DNA of 64,000 bases. Origin: Nioella aestuarii. GTDB lineage: Bacteria; Pseudomonadota; Alphaproteobacteria; Rhodobacterales; Rhodobacteraceae. Each line of letters opens with the position of its first letter. The stretch's first letter is position 1. The stretch is taken from positions 27,700-91,699 of the forward strand of contig NZ_JBPBBA010000011.1 in NCBI RefSeq assembly GCF_050896395.1. Direction: 5' to 3'. The position numbers and the translations under genes were made by a program. The notes under the pieces were generated by a model, which did not search any database, was not told where the DNA came from, and saw only the letters and a program-made list of their open reading frames with translations. Positions 48,807 through 57,137 of this stretch are shown here, in pieces.

Positions 48807-49196
48807 AGCTCAGCGTTTTGTCTTCCTTGTTCGAAAGGACTGCGGCGCCGCAGGAATGCGGGGCAATGGGCATGGAACCGGCCTGCCTTGGCCCTGTTGG
48901 GGCTGTCTTCGGCAAAGGCCCGAATATCCGCTCGTGTTCCGGAAACCGGCGTCACCCGGCAAGCGCTTGAAGCACACGAAAGCACAACAACCCTAATAAA
49001 TCTTTAAGCGCGGTCTTCTTTTTGGGGAAACATGTTGCCGCCAGAGGCATCCCACCCGGCAGCGTATTGCAGCGTGAGGGAAGCGCGACCTTGCCTGGCC
49101 GATATCTCGTGGCAACACGGACCGACGAGGCCCCCGGCACAAGCCGGGGGTTGAGGAGGGCCGTTCCCGGGTCGACGCCGAAGGCGGCGAAATCCC
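48807..49196. other. 390-base intergenic region with RNA-like secondary structure
   Basis: The gap lies between the stops of two convergent genes. No convincing protein-coding frame is seen. It contains a long-range pairing, TGTTGCC (49033-49039) with GGCAACA (49111-49117), and a perfect eight-base hairpin CCCCCGGC-ACAA-GCCGGGGG at 49131-49150. An AT-rich stretch, AATAAATCTTTAA, just upstream (about 48997-49009) could hold a promoter. The whole could be an unannotated small RNA on the plus strand ending near 49150. Confidence 0.4.
49131..49150. terminator. Perfect GC hairpin in the moaE-downstream gap
   Basis: CCCCCGGC (49131-49138), loop ACAA, GCCGGGGG (49143-49150). The following TTGAGG is poor in T. 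It may end a small RNA from the plus strand or serve as the 3' structure for the leftward membrane-protein gene. Confidence 0.5.
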
Positions 49197-49523
49197 TCAG
49201 CCCTGGTTCTGCTGTTCTACGTAAATGCGCAGCTCTTCGGCTTCCTGGCGGGCTTCGCGCAGGCCCTCCATGGCCGCCCGTAGCTCCGCCTCGGTCTGGG
49301 TGATCTGGTTGGTCAGCTCGGCCTCGCGATGCTGTAGATAGGAAATCGCCTGATCGCGGGTTTCTTCCGCGTCATGCAGCGCCTTGGCCATCTCCTCGAG
49401 CTCGTTCATGTCGATACCCGACACCCGCGTCAGGCGGTGCACCAACCAGTTTGCGAACCAGCCAAGTGCGAAGGCCACGAACAGGATGATCGCGATCACC
49501 ACGATGAATTCGGTGCGGTTCAT
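49197..49523 (-). CDS. Single-span membrane protein with long coiled coil
   Basis: A 108-residue protein: one N-terminal transmembrane helix (EFIVVIAIILFVAFALGWFA) followed by about 75 residues of heptad-rich helix (LEEMAKALHDAEETRDQAIS ... AMEGLREARQEAEEL). No family assigned. Its start overlaps the stop of the OmpA/BON gene by four bases, so the two are translationally coupled and probably work together at the envelope. Confidence 0.72.
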   Translation of the reverse strand: MNRTEFIVVIAIILFVAFALGWFANWLVHRLTRVSGIDMNELEEMAKALHDAEETRDQAISYLQHREAELTNQITQTEAELRAAMEGLREARQEAEELRIYVEQQNQG

Positions 49524-51454
49524 TCGGTATCCTCCGTTGCCGCTGCGGGCACAAGGTTGTCGGGGCGCATGACGGGCCGGGGCGCGTCGGCCAGCATGGC
49601 GGCGCGGGCTTCTGCGGCTTCCAACGCGTCGCGTTCGGCAATGTCCGAGGCCAAAAGGAATTCGATCCGACGGTTGGTTTCGCGTCCTTCCTCAGTGTCG
49701 TTGGAGGCAATGGGCCGCGTCTCGCCATAACCCTGCGCGGTCAGGTTCGACGTCAGCACCCGGCGCGCCAGCAAGCCGTTCAGAACCGCGTCTGCGCGGC
49801 CCTGGCTTAGCCGCAGGTTCATCTCCTCGCGGCCCTGGCTGTCCGTATGGCCACCAATCTCCATGTCGACATGGGAACAGTCGGGCAGGATGTCCGCCAG
49901 GTCGTCCAGAATGCGCCCGGTTTCCTCGTTGATCTCAACCGAGCCGGGATCAAATGTGATCTTGCGCTGATCAAGGATCGTGTTGATCCGGTCGAGGCAT
50001 TGTTGGGATGTCAACAGCCCGGTTTGCGGGTCGAGGCTGGCCACATAGGTCACGTCGATCTCGAAGCCTTCGGCGGCGCCCAGAAGTTCGCTCATCAGCT
50101 GGCTGAGATCGGATGTGGTGTTCTCGCTTCCGGAATTGCCCCGGATGCGCACCGTTTCTGGCTCCACCACGACCGATCCGTTATGCAGTTCGGCCATAGC
50201 TTCAAGCCCCGCCATCACCCGGAGGGTCCAGCCGCCTGGCAAGTCCTCATCTACGCGGGTCGCGACATAGGTGTTCTGCCGACCGAACAGCGCCATTGCA
50301 TAGGCCTGCACAGCTTGGGTAATCCGCTCATCAGGCAGGCGGCCACGCAGTTGGACATAGCCCTCGGGGCTGCGCGTGGCGGTAAAGGTCGGCGGGCCGT
50401 CCTCGGCACTTTCCTCGGGCGGAGGATCGGGCAGAACGGCGTGCAACGAAAAGACCTGCGGCAAGGCGGCATCCAGTTCGCCGATCACTTCGTCAAACAG
50501 GTCCGATGGGGTGCCCTGTGCCACGATCAGGGTTATGTCCGCATCCGAGAAGGTGACGGTTGCATTGTCAAAGCGGCTGACAGCGGCAATAGCCATTTCG
50601 GCGGCAGTGGCCCAGTTGGGTGACGGAACGCCAAGTCCGATGCGGCAGCTGTCCTGCCCGGTCAGACCGGCATTGCGGGCGGCGGTCAGGATGCGGGTGC
50701 GGCTTTCCTCTGTCCCTGCGGAACAGGCCTCGAACCGGCCACCCTCCGGTGTCTGCACATAGCGCAGGGTGAAGGGGGTGATCACCGGGCGCGGCGCGGA
50801 GATATCCATCTCAAGCGCAACAGATGAGGGACGATTTTCCTCTAGGAAACGTTGCCACTGGTCGCGTTGCTGCCGGCTGTCGGCAACGGCCTCGACCACC
50901 ACTTCCCCGTCATAAACCGACACTTTGGCACGCGGCAGTTCCGCCAGTGCCAGAAGGCCGAAGCGCAGTGCGGGTGCCCATCCGGCGGGGACTGGAAAAT
51001 CGGCTGTCTCCACCATATTGGCCACATGCAGACCGTCGGCCAGATCCGTAATGTCGGTGTTCAGCCTGTCGTCGCCATCGGCGGTCGGCACCAATCCGAT
51101 AAGCGAAACGCCATCATCATTGCGCAGCATCTCCAGCGAAAATCGCGGCGGCTCGATCCCTTCGGGGTCCAGCACGTCCATGATATCAATGATCCGGTCG
51201 GCATCCACGATCTCGGCGGCGCGTCGCAGGGCATGGAAGCGGGCGGCCTCGTCCGGGGCGGTGCCCGCCATCAGCACGCGTAGCCCGTCCGCGCCGATCT
51301 CGACCCAGTCCAGCCCATCTTCGCGCATGGCGAAGTTCATCGCCTGCACAGATTGCTGTTCGATCTGACGAGCGCCGAACACAGCCATGAACAGGCTGAG
51401 AACGGCGGCAAGCGCAAAGGCCCCGACAGCGGCAAAATGAAAGGCTAAACGCAT
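49520..51454 (-). CDS. OmpA-family protein with BON-like domains
   Basis: A 644-residue envelope protein. An N-terminal hydrophobic helix (FHFAAVGAFALAAVLSLFMA) is a membrane anchor or signal, followed by three or four BON-like modules (DADRIIDIMDVLD, GRFEACSAGTEESR..., GYVQLRGRLPDERITQAV) and a C-terminal OmpA peptidoglycan-binding domain (DMEIGGHTDSQGREEMNLRL, SQGRADAVLNGLL, RRIEFLL). Asp and Arg for diaminopimelate binding are present. It likely tethers the inner membrane or periplasm to the wall. It is coupled to the coiled-coil gene downstream. Confidence 0.85.
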   Translation of the reverse strand: MRLAFHFAAVGAFALAAVLSLFMAVFGARQIEQQSVQAMNFAMREDGLDWVEIGADGLRVLMAGTAPDEAARFHALRRAAEIVDADRIIDIMDVLDPEGIEPPRFSLEMLRNDDGVSLIGLVPTADGDDRLNTDITDLADGLHVANMVETADFPVPAGWAPALRFGLLALAELPRAKVSVYDGEVVVEAVADSRQQRDQWQRFLEENRPSSVALEMDISAPRPVITPFTLRYVQTPEGGRFEACSAGTEESRTRILTAARNAGLTGQDSCRIGLGVPSPNWATAAEMAIAAVSRFDNATVTFSDADITLIVAQGTPSDLFDEVIGELDAALPQVFSLHAVLPDPPPEESAEDGPPTFTATRSPEGYVQLRGRLPDERITQAVQAYAMALFGRQNTYVATRVDEDLPGGWTLRVMAGLEAMAELHNGSVVVEPETVRIRGNSGSENTTSDLSQLMSELLGAAEGFEIDVTYVASLDPQTGLLTSQQCLDRINTILDQRKITFDPGSVEINEETGRILDDLADILPDCSHVDMEIGGHTDSQGREEMNLRLSQGRADAVLNGLLARRVLTSNLTAQGYGETRPIASNDTEEGRETNRRIEFLLASDIAERDALEAAEARAAMLADAPRPVMRPDNLVPAAATEDTE

Positions 51455-51506
51455 GCGTGCTATATGGGCCCCAGGTTCCGTTGGAAAATGCTTTAACGAC
51501 TTGACC

Positions 51507-52478
51507 CTACAGGTTCAATGAAACGAGCGCCGCTACGGCAAAAAACAGCGCAGGGATCAATCCTGTGTCCCGATTGGCGCGGAAAAGACCCATGCAGACA
51601 TCCGGGTCGTCGATATCCAGCCGCCCCATCTGCCAGACCATATGCCAGCCAAACCCCCACGCCCCGGCCAGTGCCAGCACCAGCGACAGCACCCCGGCAT
51701 TGGGTGTCAGCGCGCCGATAATGGCCACCGCCATCAGCGCGACCGACAGCACCAGGAAGCCACGCAAGATGGGCTTGGTGTTGTCGCCAAACAGCCGGGC
51801 GGTGGATTTAACACCGATCAGCGCGTCGTCTTCTTTGTCCTGATGGGCATAGATCGTGTCATAAAAGATCGTCCAGGCCATGCCCGACAGGTACAGCACA
51901 ATCGGCGGCCAGCTGAGGCTGCCGGTATGAGCGACCCATGCCAGCAGGGCGCCCCAATTGAAGGCGATGCCCAGAAAGACCTGCGGCCACCAGGTAAAGC
52001 GTTTGGCGAACGGGTAGACCATCACTGGCAGCAGAGAAATGAAACCCATCAGGATCGCGGCGCTGTTGAAGGTCAGAAGGATCGCTAAGGCAAGCAATGC
52101 CTGAATGGCCAGCCAAGCGAGGGCCTGCTTGACGCTGACCTGCCCTGACGGGATGGGCCGCGACCGGGTGCGCGCAACGGCGGCATCAAAGTCGCGGTCG
52201 GTGATGTCGTTCCAGGTGCAACCCGCGCCGCGCATCAGAAAGGCGCCGATTCCGCAACCGGCAACGATCCAAAGATCCTCCCACCTCGGCGTAGTGGCAG
52301 CGGCGGCAAGCCCCACGCCCCACCAGCAGGGCAGCAAAAGCAGCCACGTGCCTATGGGTCGGTCGGCGCGCGACAGGCGCAGATACGGGCGCGACCAGGC
52401 CGGGGCCAGCCGGTCCACCCAATTGCCGCGCACGGCGTCATGCACTTGCCCCTCTGGCGTTTCGTTTAAGCCGGTCAT
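51507..52478 (-). CDS. ubiA: 4-hydroxybenzoate octaprenyltransferase
   Basis: A 323-residue integral membrane prenyltransferase in ubiquinone synthesis, attaching the polyprenyl tail to 4-hydroxybenzoate. The two aspartate-rich motifs are NDITDRDFDAAVARTRSRP and YDTIYAHQDKEDDALIGVKS; about eight hydrophobic helices follow. Size is typical for the alphaproteobacterial form. It is divergent from rsmE, with only 12 bases between the starts, so their promoters must overlap the coding ends. Confidence 0.94.
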   Translation of the reverse strand: MTGLNETPEGQVHDAVRGNWVDRLAPAWSRPYLRLSRADRPIGTWLLLLPCWWGVGLAAAATTPRWEDLWIVAGCGIGAFLMRGAGCTWNDITDRDFDAAVARTRSRPIPSGQVSVKQALAWLAIQALLALAILLTFNSAAILMGFISLLPVMVYPFAKRFTWWPQVFLGIAFNWGALLAWVAHTGSLSWPPIVLYLSGMAWTIFYDTIYAHQDKEDDALIGVKSTARLFGDNTKPILRGFLVLSVALMAVAIIGALTPNAGVLSLVLALAGAWGFGWHMVWQMGRLDIDDPDVCMGLFRANRDTGLIPALFFAVAALVSLNL

Positions 52479-52490
52479 AAGGTCCGTTCC

Positions 52491-53219
52491 ATGTCATCGC
52501 GTGCCAAGATCCGCCTCTACGTAGACCATCCCCTCGGGGCAGGGCAAACGGTTGTCCTGTCGCGGGATCAGGCGCATTACCTTTTCGGGGTCATGCGGCT
52601 TACGCAAGGGGCCGAGGTGGCCCTGTTCAACGGGTCTGACGGGGAATGGACGGCCACGGTGGCGGAGGCCGGCAAGCGCGGCGGCATGATGGAATGCAAG
52701 GATCAGGCCGCGCCGCAGATGATGCCGCCGGACCTGTGGTTGCTGTTTGCCCCGATCAAGAAGGCGCGCACAGATTTCATCGTCGAAAAAGCCGCCGAGA
52801 TGGGGGCCGCGCAGATCATGCCTGTGCAGACGGATTTCACCAATGCCGAGCGTATTCGGCAGGACCGGTTGCAGGCCCATGCGGTTGAAGCGGCAGAGCA
52901 ATGCGGCGGCACTTATGTGCCCCTTGTGGAGGATCTGCAAAAGCTCGACCGGCTGTTGGCGGACTGGCCCGAAGATCGGCAGCTGATCTTCTGCGACGAA
53001 AGCCTTGTCGGTGCCCGCGCCGCGCTTGAGGCTGCACCCGAGGGTGACAAATGGGCGATCCTGATCGGCCCTGAGGGAGGATTTTCCGAAAAGGAGCGCG
53101 CCCGCATCCTGGCTTTACCTTTTGCCACGGCGATCAGCCTCGGCCCCCGCATCCTGCGCGCCGATACCGCCGCCGTCGCGGCGCTGACGCTGTTCCAGTC
53201 GACAAGGGGCGACTGGTGA
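52491..53219 (+). CDS. rsmE: 16S rRNA (uracil1498-N3)-methyltransferase
   Basis: A 242-residue SPOUT methyltransferase modifying U1498 of 16S rRNA with SAM. An N-terminal PUA-like part (RLYVDHPLGAGQTVVLSRDQ, HYLFGVMRLTQG) leads to the knot domain with ALIKKARTDFIVEKAAEMG-like APIKKARTDFIVEKAAEMG, IGPEGGFSEKE and SLGPRILRADTAA, the SAM-binding knot loops. Full length. Its end overlaps the next membrane-protein gene by four bases (GTGA). Confidence 0.94.
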   Translation: MSSRAKIRLYVDHPLGAGQTVVLSRDQAHYLFGVMRLTQGAEVALFNGSDGEWTATVAEAGKRGGMMECKDQAAPQMMPPDLWLLFAPIKKARTDFIVEKAAEMGAAQIMPVQTDFTNAERIRQDRLQAHAVEAAEQCGGTYVPLVEDLQKLDRLLADWPEDRQLIFCDESLVGARAALEAAPEGDKWAILIGPEGGFSEKERARILALPFATAISLGPRILRADTAAVAALTLFQSTRGDW

Positions 53220-53749
53220 GCGGCTTCTTCCGACCAGAGGCCATGGCCACCCTTCGCCGTTGGCGCGAGGCGCTCATTGGGCTGGCGGTGCTGGTCGCGG
53301 GAGGCTTCATCGCGCTGGCCGCGCTGACCGTCATTCTTTTGGGCATTGGTTTTGTGTTTGCAGCTATCGGGCTGTTCCTGTTGTGGGGTGGTATCCAGCG
53401 CGGGCGGTTCCGGCAGGCGGCGACCGGACCCGGCATCGTCACCCTGGATGAGGGCCGCGTGACCTATATGGGGCCGCTGGATGGGGGCGTGATCGACATC
53501 GAAGACATGACCGTCCTGATGCTCGACAATCGCAGCCGTCCGCCGGTCTGGGTCCTGCGCCAGAACCATGCGGCGGCGCTTCACATTCCGGTGAGTGCGA
53601 CCGGGGCGGATCGGCTGTTTGACGCCTTCCTGCGGCTGCCTGGCATTCAAACCGGCCAGATGGTCTGGAAACTAAACCGCTCGGGCACCGGGCTGGTGCT
53701 GATCTGGGAACGCGAAGATGGTGCAGGCTGGCCGACAGCGCTGAATTGA
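53216..53749 (+). CDS. Membrane protein of unknown function, rsmE-coupled
   Basis: A 177-residue protein with two adjacent hydrophobic segments (residues about 20-60, IALAALTVILLGIGFVFAAI) and a soluble C-terminal half rich in beta segments (GIVTLDEGRVTYMGPLDGGV, PPVWVLRQNHAAALHIPV). GTG start in the rsmE stop codon. It is found next to rsmE and gshA in this group by layout only; no family name is known to me. Confidence 0.75.
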   Translation: MSGFFRPEAMATLRRWREALIGLAVLVAGGFIALAALTVILLGIGFVFAAIGLFLLWGGIQRGRFRQAATGPGIVTLDEGRVTYMGPLDGGVIDIEDMTVLMLDNRSRPPVWVLRQNHAAALHIPVSATGADRLFDAFLRLPGIQTGQMVWKLNRSGTGLVLIWEREDGAGWPTALN

Positions 53750-53810
53750 CACTTCCGGGTTTTGCACCCATCAAGGGCGTCCGAAACGCGTCAGATCAGG
53801 AGCGCACCCG

Positions 53811-55181
53811 ATGTCTATCCCCCAATCCGGCGGCGGCCCGATCGAGCGGCACGAACAACTGGCGGAATACCTCGCCGATGGGTGTAAGCCGAAGGAAGAC
53901 TGGCGCATTGGCACCGAGCACGAGAAGTTCGGTTATTGCAAGGACACGCTGAAGCCGCTGCCCTATGCGGGCGAACGCTCGATCCTGGCGGTGCTGGAGG
54001 GGCTGCGCGACGGCCACGGATGGGATCCTCTGATCGAGGGCGGCAATCTGATTGGCCTGACCAAGGATGGTGCGAATATCAGCCTTGAACCGGGCGGGCA
54101 GTTGGAATTGTCTGGCGCGCCGCTGGAAACCATCCACCAGACCTGCGACGAGGTGAACGACCACCTGCGCGACGTGAAGGATATTGCCGACAAGATCGGC
54201 GTGGGCTTCATCGGTCTGGGTGCTGCTCCGATCTGGACGCATGACGAGATGCCGCTGATGCCCAAGGGGCGTTACAAGCTGATGGACGGCTACATGCAAA
54301 AGGTTGGCACCATGGGCACGACCATGATGCGCCGGACATGCACCGTTCAGGTGAACCTCGATTTCGGCTCCGAAGCCGACATGGTGCAAAAGCTGCGCGT
54401 GGCGTTGGCGCTGCAACCCGTTGCGACCGCGCTGTTCGCCAATTCGCCCTTCCTTGAAGGCAAGCCCAATGGTCACAAATCCTGGCGGTCCCGTGTCTGG
54501 CGGGCGCTGGACGACGCACGCACCGGTATGCTGCCCTTCGTCTTCGAAGAAGGGTTCGGGTTTGAACGGTGGGTGGACTACGTTCTCGATGTGCCAATGT
54601 ACTTCGTCTATCGCGATGGCAATTACATCAATGCTCTTGGTCAGTCGTTCCGCGATTTCCTGAAGGGCGAACTGCCGGCGCTGCCGGGGGAAACGCCAAC
54701 TCTGTCAGACTGGGCCGACCACCTGACAACGGTGTTCCCCGAGGCGCGGATCAAGAAGTTCATCGAGATGCGCGGGGCCGATGGCGGCCCGTGGCGCAGG
54801 CTGTGTGCCTTGCCCGCGTTCTGGGTGGGTCTGCTCTATGACCAGACGTCGTTGGACGCGGCCTGGGATCTGGTCAAAGGCTGGGACGCTGAAGCGCGGG
54901 ATGAATTGCGCGTAGCGGCGTCTGTCGACGGGCTGCAAGCCAAGGTGAATGGCATCAGTATGCATGAGCTCGCGCGTGAGGCAGTGGCGATTTCCGAGGC
55001 GGGCCTGAAGGCACGCGCGCGCCCCGGAGCTGGCGGCATGGTGCCCGATGAAACCCATTTCCTGAACGCGCTGAAGGAAAGCATCGAAAGCGGCCAGGTG
55101 CCTGCGGACGAGCTGTTGGACCATTACAACGGCGACTGGAACGGCGACCTCAGCCGGATCTATTCCGAGTTCAGCTACTAA
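53811..55181 (+). CDS. gshA: Glutamate--cysteine ligase (plant-type, GCS2)
   Basis: A 456-residue enzyme catalysing the first step of glutathione synthesis from glutamate, cysteine and ATP. It belongs to the plant/alphaproteobacterial GshA family: WRIGTEHEKFGY, SLEPGGQLELSGAPLETIHQT, MPKGRYKLMDGYM, TCTVQVNLDF and HLTTVFPEARIKKFIEMRGAD are intact. Length fits (about 455). The start ATG 53811 is preceded by AGGAGCG. Convergent, with three bases, to a DUF805 gene. Confidence 0.95.
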   Translation: MSIPQSGGGPIERHEQLAEYLADGCKPKEDWRIGTEHEKFGYCKDTLKPLPYAGERSILAVLEGLRDGHGWDPLIEGGNLIGLTKDGANISLEPGGQLELSGAPLETIHQTCDEVNDHLRDVKDIADKIGVGFIGLGAAPIWTHDEMPLMPKGRYKLMDGYMQKVGTMGTTMMRRTCTVQVNLDFGSEADMVQKLRVALALQPVATALFANSPFLEGKPNGHKSWRSRVWRALDDARTGMLPFVFEEGFGFERWVDYVLDVPMYFVYRDGNYINALGQSFRDFLKGELPALPGETPTLSDWADHLTTVFPEARIKKFIEMRGADGGPWRRLCALPAFWVGLLYDQTSLDAAWDLVKGWDAEARDELRVAASVDGLQAKVNGISMHELAREAVAISEAGLKARARPGAGGMVPDETHFLNALKESIESGQVPADELLDHYNGDWNGDLSRIYSEFSY

Positions 55182-55184
55182 GCG

Positions 55185-55760
55185 TCAGACCCCGCGCGCG
55201 GCCTTGTTCTGCTGGATTTGCGGCAGGACGCGGGATTTGTAGTATTCCTTGAAATCGGCCTGCTGCTGCTCGCGCATCGCGGCTTTGATTTCGGGATCCA
55301 TTTGTCCCATCAGGGCGGGGTGGTCGTTCAGACGACGACGGGGCCCGAGCGGATCGGGGCCATAGGTGTTGCGCCCGTTGCTGCCCGGCAGACACAGAAG
55401 CACCAACATCCAGATGCCGCCGATCAGCGGTACGAACATGATGAAATACCACCAGCCGCTGCGGTCGGTGTCATGCAGGCGCCGGACCATGGCCGAGAGG
55501 CTTGGCATGAAGAACAACAGGAAATATGCGGCGGTGATGATCCAGAAATTGTTCATGTATCCGGCGGGCAGGGTACCGCTGTATGTCAGTTCCTCAAGGA
55601 TTTGAGGATTGGCGAGCAGATAGCTTATGAACCAGGCATAGATGCCGAAAACCAGAAGGGCTTGGAACAGCGCGAACCACCAGTATTCTGACCGTGTTGC
55701 GCGGCCCGAGAAGGTGAAGCTTTTCTTGTAGCAGGTCTTAATGGCGCTAAAAAATCCCAT
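55185..55760 (-). CDS. DUF805 inner-membrane protein
   Basis: A 191-residue protein with about four membrane spans. FSGRATRSEYWWFALFQALL near the start and RRLHDTDRSGWWYF in the middle are the DUF805 signatures; LLCLPGSNGRNTYGPDPLG closes the domain. A C-terminal hydrophilic tail of about 60 residues (MGQMDPEIKAAMREQQQADF ...) is longer than in YhaH/YhaI. Function unknown. ATG 55760. Confidence 0.88.
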   Translation of the reverse strand: MGFFSAIKTCYKKSFTFSGRATRSEYWWFALFQALLVFGIYAWFISYLLANPQILEELTYSGTLPAGYMNNFWIITAAYFLLFFMPSLSAMVRRLHDTDRSGWWYFIMFVPLIGGIWMLVLLCLPGSNGRNTYGPDPLGPRRRLNDHPALMGQMDPEIKAAMREQQQADFKEYYKSRVLPQIQQNKAARGV

Positions 55761-55989
55761 GGTGTCCTCTGGGTCACGAGTAATGTTTCGCGCTCATTGG
55801 GCCATGGGACTGTGGCTGGAGTTGGGCGGCGTCGGGACAGGTCTAGGGCTTTGCTGCCTCGGGCCGATCATCGGCATCCTTCGCGGTCAGTTGCCAATCC
55901 CGACAGGCAGGTGCCGGGAAGTTTTTATTGAACCGATACCCGCTTTCAGGTCTCCTATGAGAACTAATTAGACAAATGGAGCTAAAGAA

Positions 55990-56235
55990 ATGCGTGATTT
56001 CTTCATTGGTGCGTTAGACAAACTGATCACCGTCATTGTTATCCTGATGATCATCGGCGTGGTCGGTGGCGCCCTGTTCACCATGTTCAGCCCGGCGGGT
56101 GGTTTCCTGCAGGGTATCGGACTGCTGATCTTCGGCGGGCTTTACGTCGTCCTGATGGGTGGCATGATGTATCTGTTCCTCGGCATCTATCACAACACCA
56201 AGCGCACCGCCGAAGCGCTTGAAAACCGTGGCTAA
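55990..56235 (+). CDS. Small two-span membrane protein
   Basis: An 81-residue protein with two hydrophobic spans (residues 12-34, ITVIVILMIIGVVGGALF, and 42-65, IGLLIFGGLYVVLMGGMMYL) separated by a Pro-Ala-Gly loop, and a polar tail HNTKRTAEALENRG. Short conserved proteins of this kind occur in Rhodobacterales; function unknown. ATG 55990 follows GGAGCTAAAG. Its stop overlaps the stop of the convergent gene at 56232. Confidence 0.7.
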   Translation: MRDFFIGALDKLITVIVILMIIGVVGGALFTMFSPAGGFLQGIGLLIFGGLYVVLMGGMMYLFLGIYHNTKRTAEALENRG

Positions 56236-56522
56236 GCATGGTCAGCGCTGCGCCTGCTATCGGGCGCAGCGTCAATCGTGAAATCGAGCACGAAGGCGAT
56301 CACTTTGGTCTCGGGCATCTCGCAGGGGCGCAATAGCGCGCCTGAACGGGTGCGATAGAGATTAAGGCTGATATAGTCGGTGCCGCCCAGTTCCTCGGCC
56401 ACCAGTTTCTGGCTGGCCCCGCCAGCGAAGCCCGATTTCACGGCGACGTATCGGCGGCCATGAGCGATGCCTGTAAACTCCCCGAATGGCTGCGCATCGA
56501 AGGCGGCAAGGAAGTCCTCCAA
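56232..56522 (-). CDS. Small soluble protein coupled to plsY, unknown function
   Basis: A 96-residue protein starting at TTG 56522, three bases after the plsY stop, with AAGGGC eight bases upstream. The sequence (EFTGIAHGRRYVAVKSGF, KLVAEELGGTDYISLNLYR, LLRPCEMPETKVIAFV) looks like a real compact alpha/beta protein. It ends on the same bases as the convergent small membrane-protein gene. No family is recognised; translational coupling to plsY is inferred. Confidence 0.6.
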   Translation of the reverse strand: MEDFLAAFDAQPFGEFTGIAHGRRYVAVKSGFAGGASQKLVAEELGGTDYISLNLYRTRSGALLRPCEMPETKVIAFVLDFTIDAAPDSRRSADHA

Positions 56523-56525
56523 GGC

Positions 56526-57137
56526 TCAGCCCTTGCGGCCGATCCTGGGTTCTTCGCCCGCGATCAGGCGTTTGATATTGGCGTCATGGCGCATGAAGAT
56601 CAGCGCCGCCAGCAGCGCAGTGGCCAATCCGGCGGACGGCATGCCAAGAATGCTTATCCAGACCGGCGACAGGGCCGCCGCGACCAGTGCAGACAGCGAC
56701 GAGATGCGGAAGATGCCCGCGATCAGCGCCCATGTCAGGCATGCCGCGATGCCCGCAGGCCAGAACAGCGCCAGCAGCGTCCCGAGGAATGTTGCCACGC
56801 CTTTGCCGCCCTTGAAGCCAAGAAAGATGGGGAAGCAATGGCCCAGGAAGGCGGCAAAGCCCGCGATCTGCGCGGCGTCTTCCGCCAAAACATAGCGCGC
56901 GACCAGCACCGCGATACCACCCTTGCCCGCATCCAGCACAAGCGTCAGCGCCGCGGCGGGCTTGTTGCCGGTGCGCAGCACGTTGGTGGCACCAATGTTG
57001 CCCGATCCGATCTGGCGGATATCGCCAAGCCCGAAAAGCCGCGCCATGACGAGGCCAAAGGGCACGGACCCAAGCAGGTAGGCCAGCACTGCGGTGACAG
57101 CCAACAGGGCGGCAGAGGTCTCGAACACTGGCAGCAT
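56526..57137 (-). CDS. plsY: Glycerol-3-phosphate acyltransferase PlsY
   Basis: A 203-residue membrane enzyme transferring acyl groups from acyl-phosphate to glycerol-3-phosphate. Five or six spans; the family motifs YLLGSVPFGLVMARLFG, GSGNIGATNVLRTGNK, and the catalytic-loop GHCFPIFLGFKGGKGVATFLG are intact. Its start abuts the stop of the dihydroorotase-like gene (shared base). It starts phospholipid synthesis and is cotranscribed with pyrimidine genes here. Confidence 0.94.
   Translation of the reverse strand: MLPVFETSAALLAVTAVLAYLLGSVPFGLVMARLFGLGDIRQIGSGNIGATNVLRTGNKPAAALTLVLDAGKGGIAVLVARYVLAEDAAQIAGFAAFLGHCFPIFLGFKGGKGVATFLGTLLALFWPAGIAACLTWALIAGIFRISSLSALVAAALSPVWISILGMPSAGLATALLAALIFMRHDANIKRLIAGEEPRIGRKG

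Noticed and set aside
55741..55971. Short open frame upstream of the gene at 55990
   Set aside because: It begins inside the DUF805 gene on the other strand, has no ribosome site and unlikely composition; the 229-base gap otherwise shows nothing I can name.
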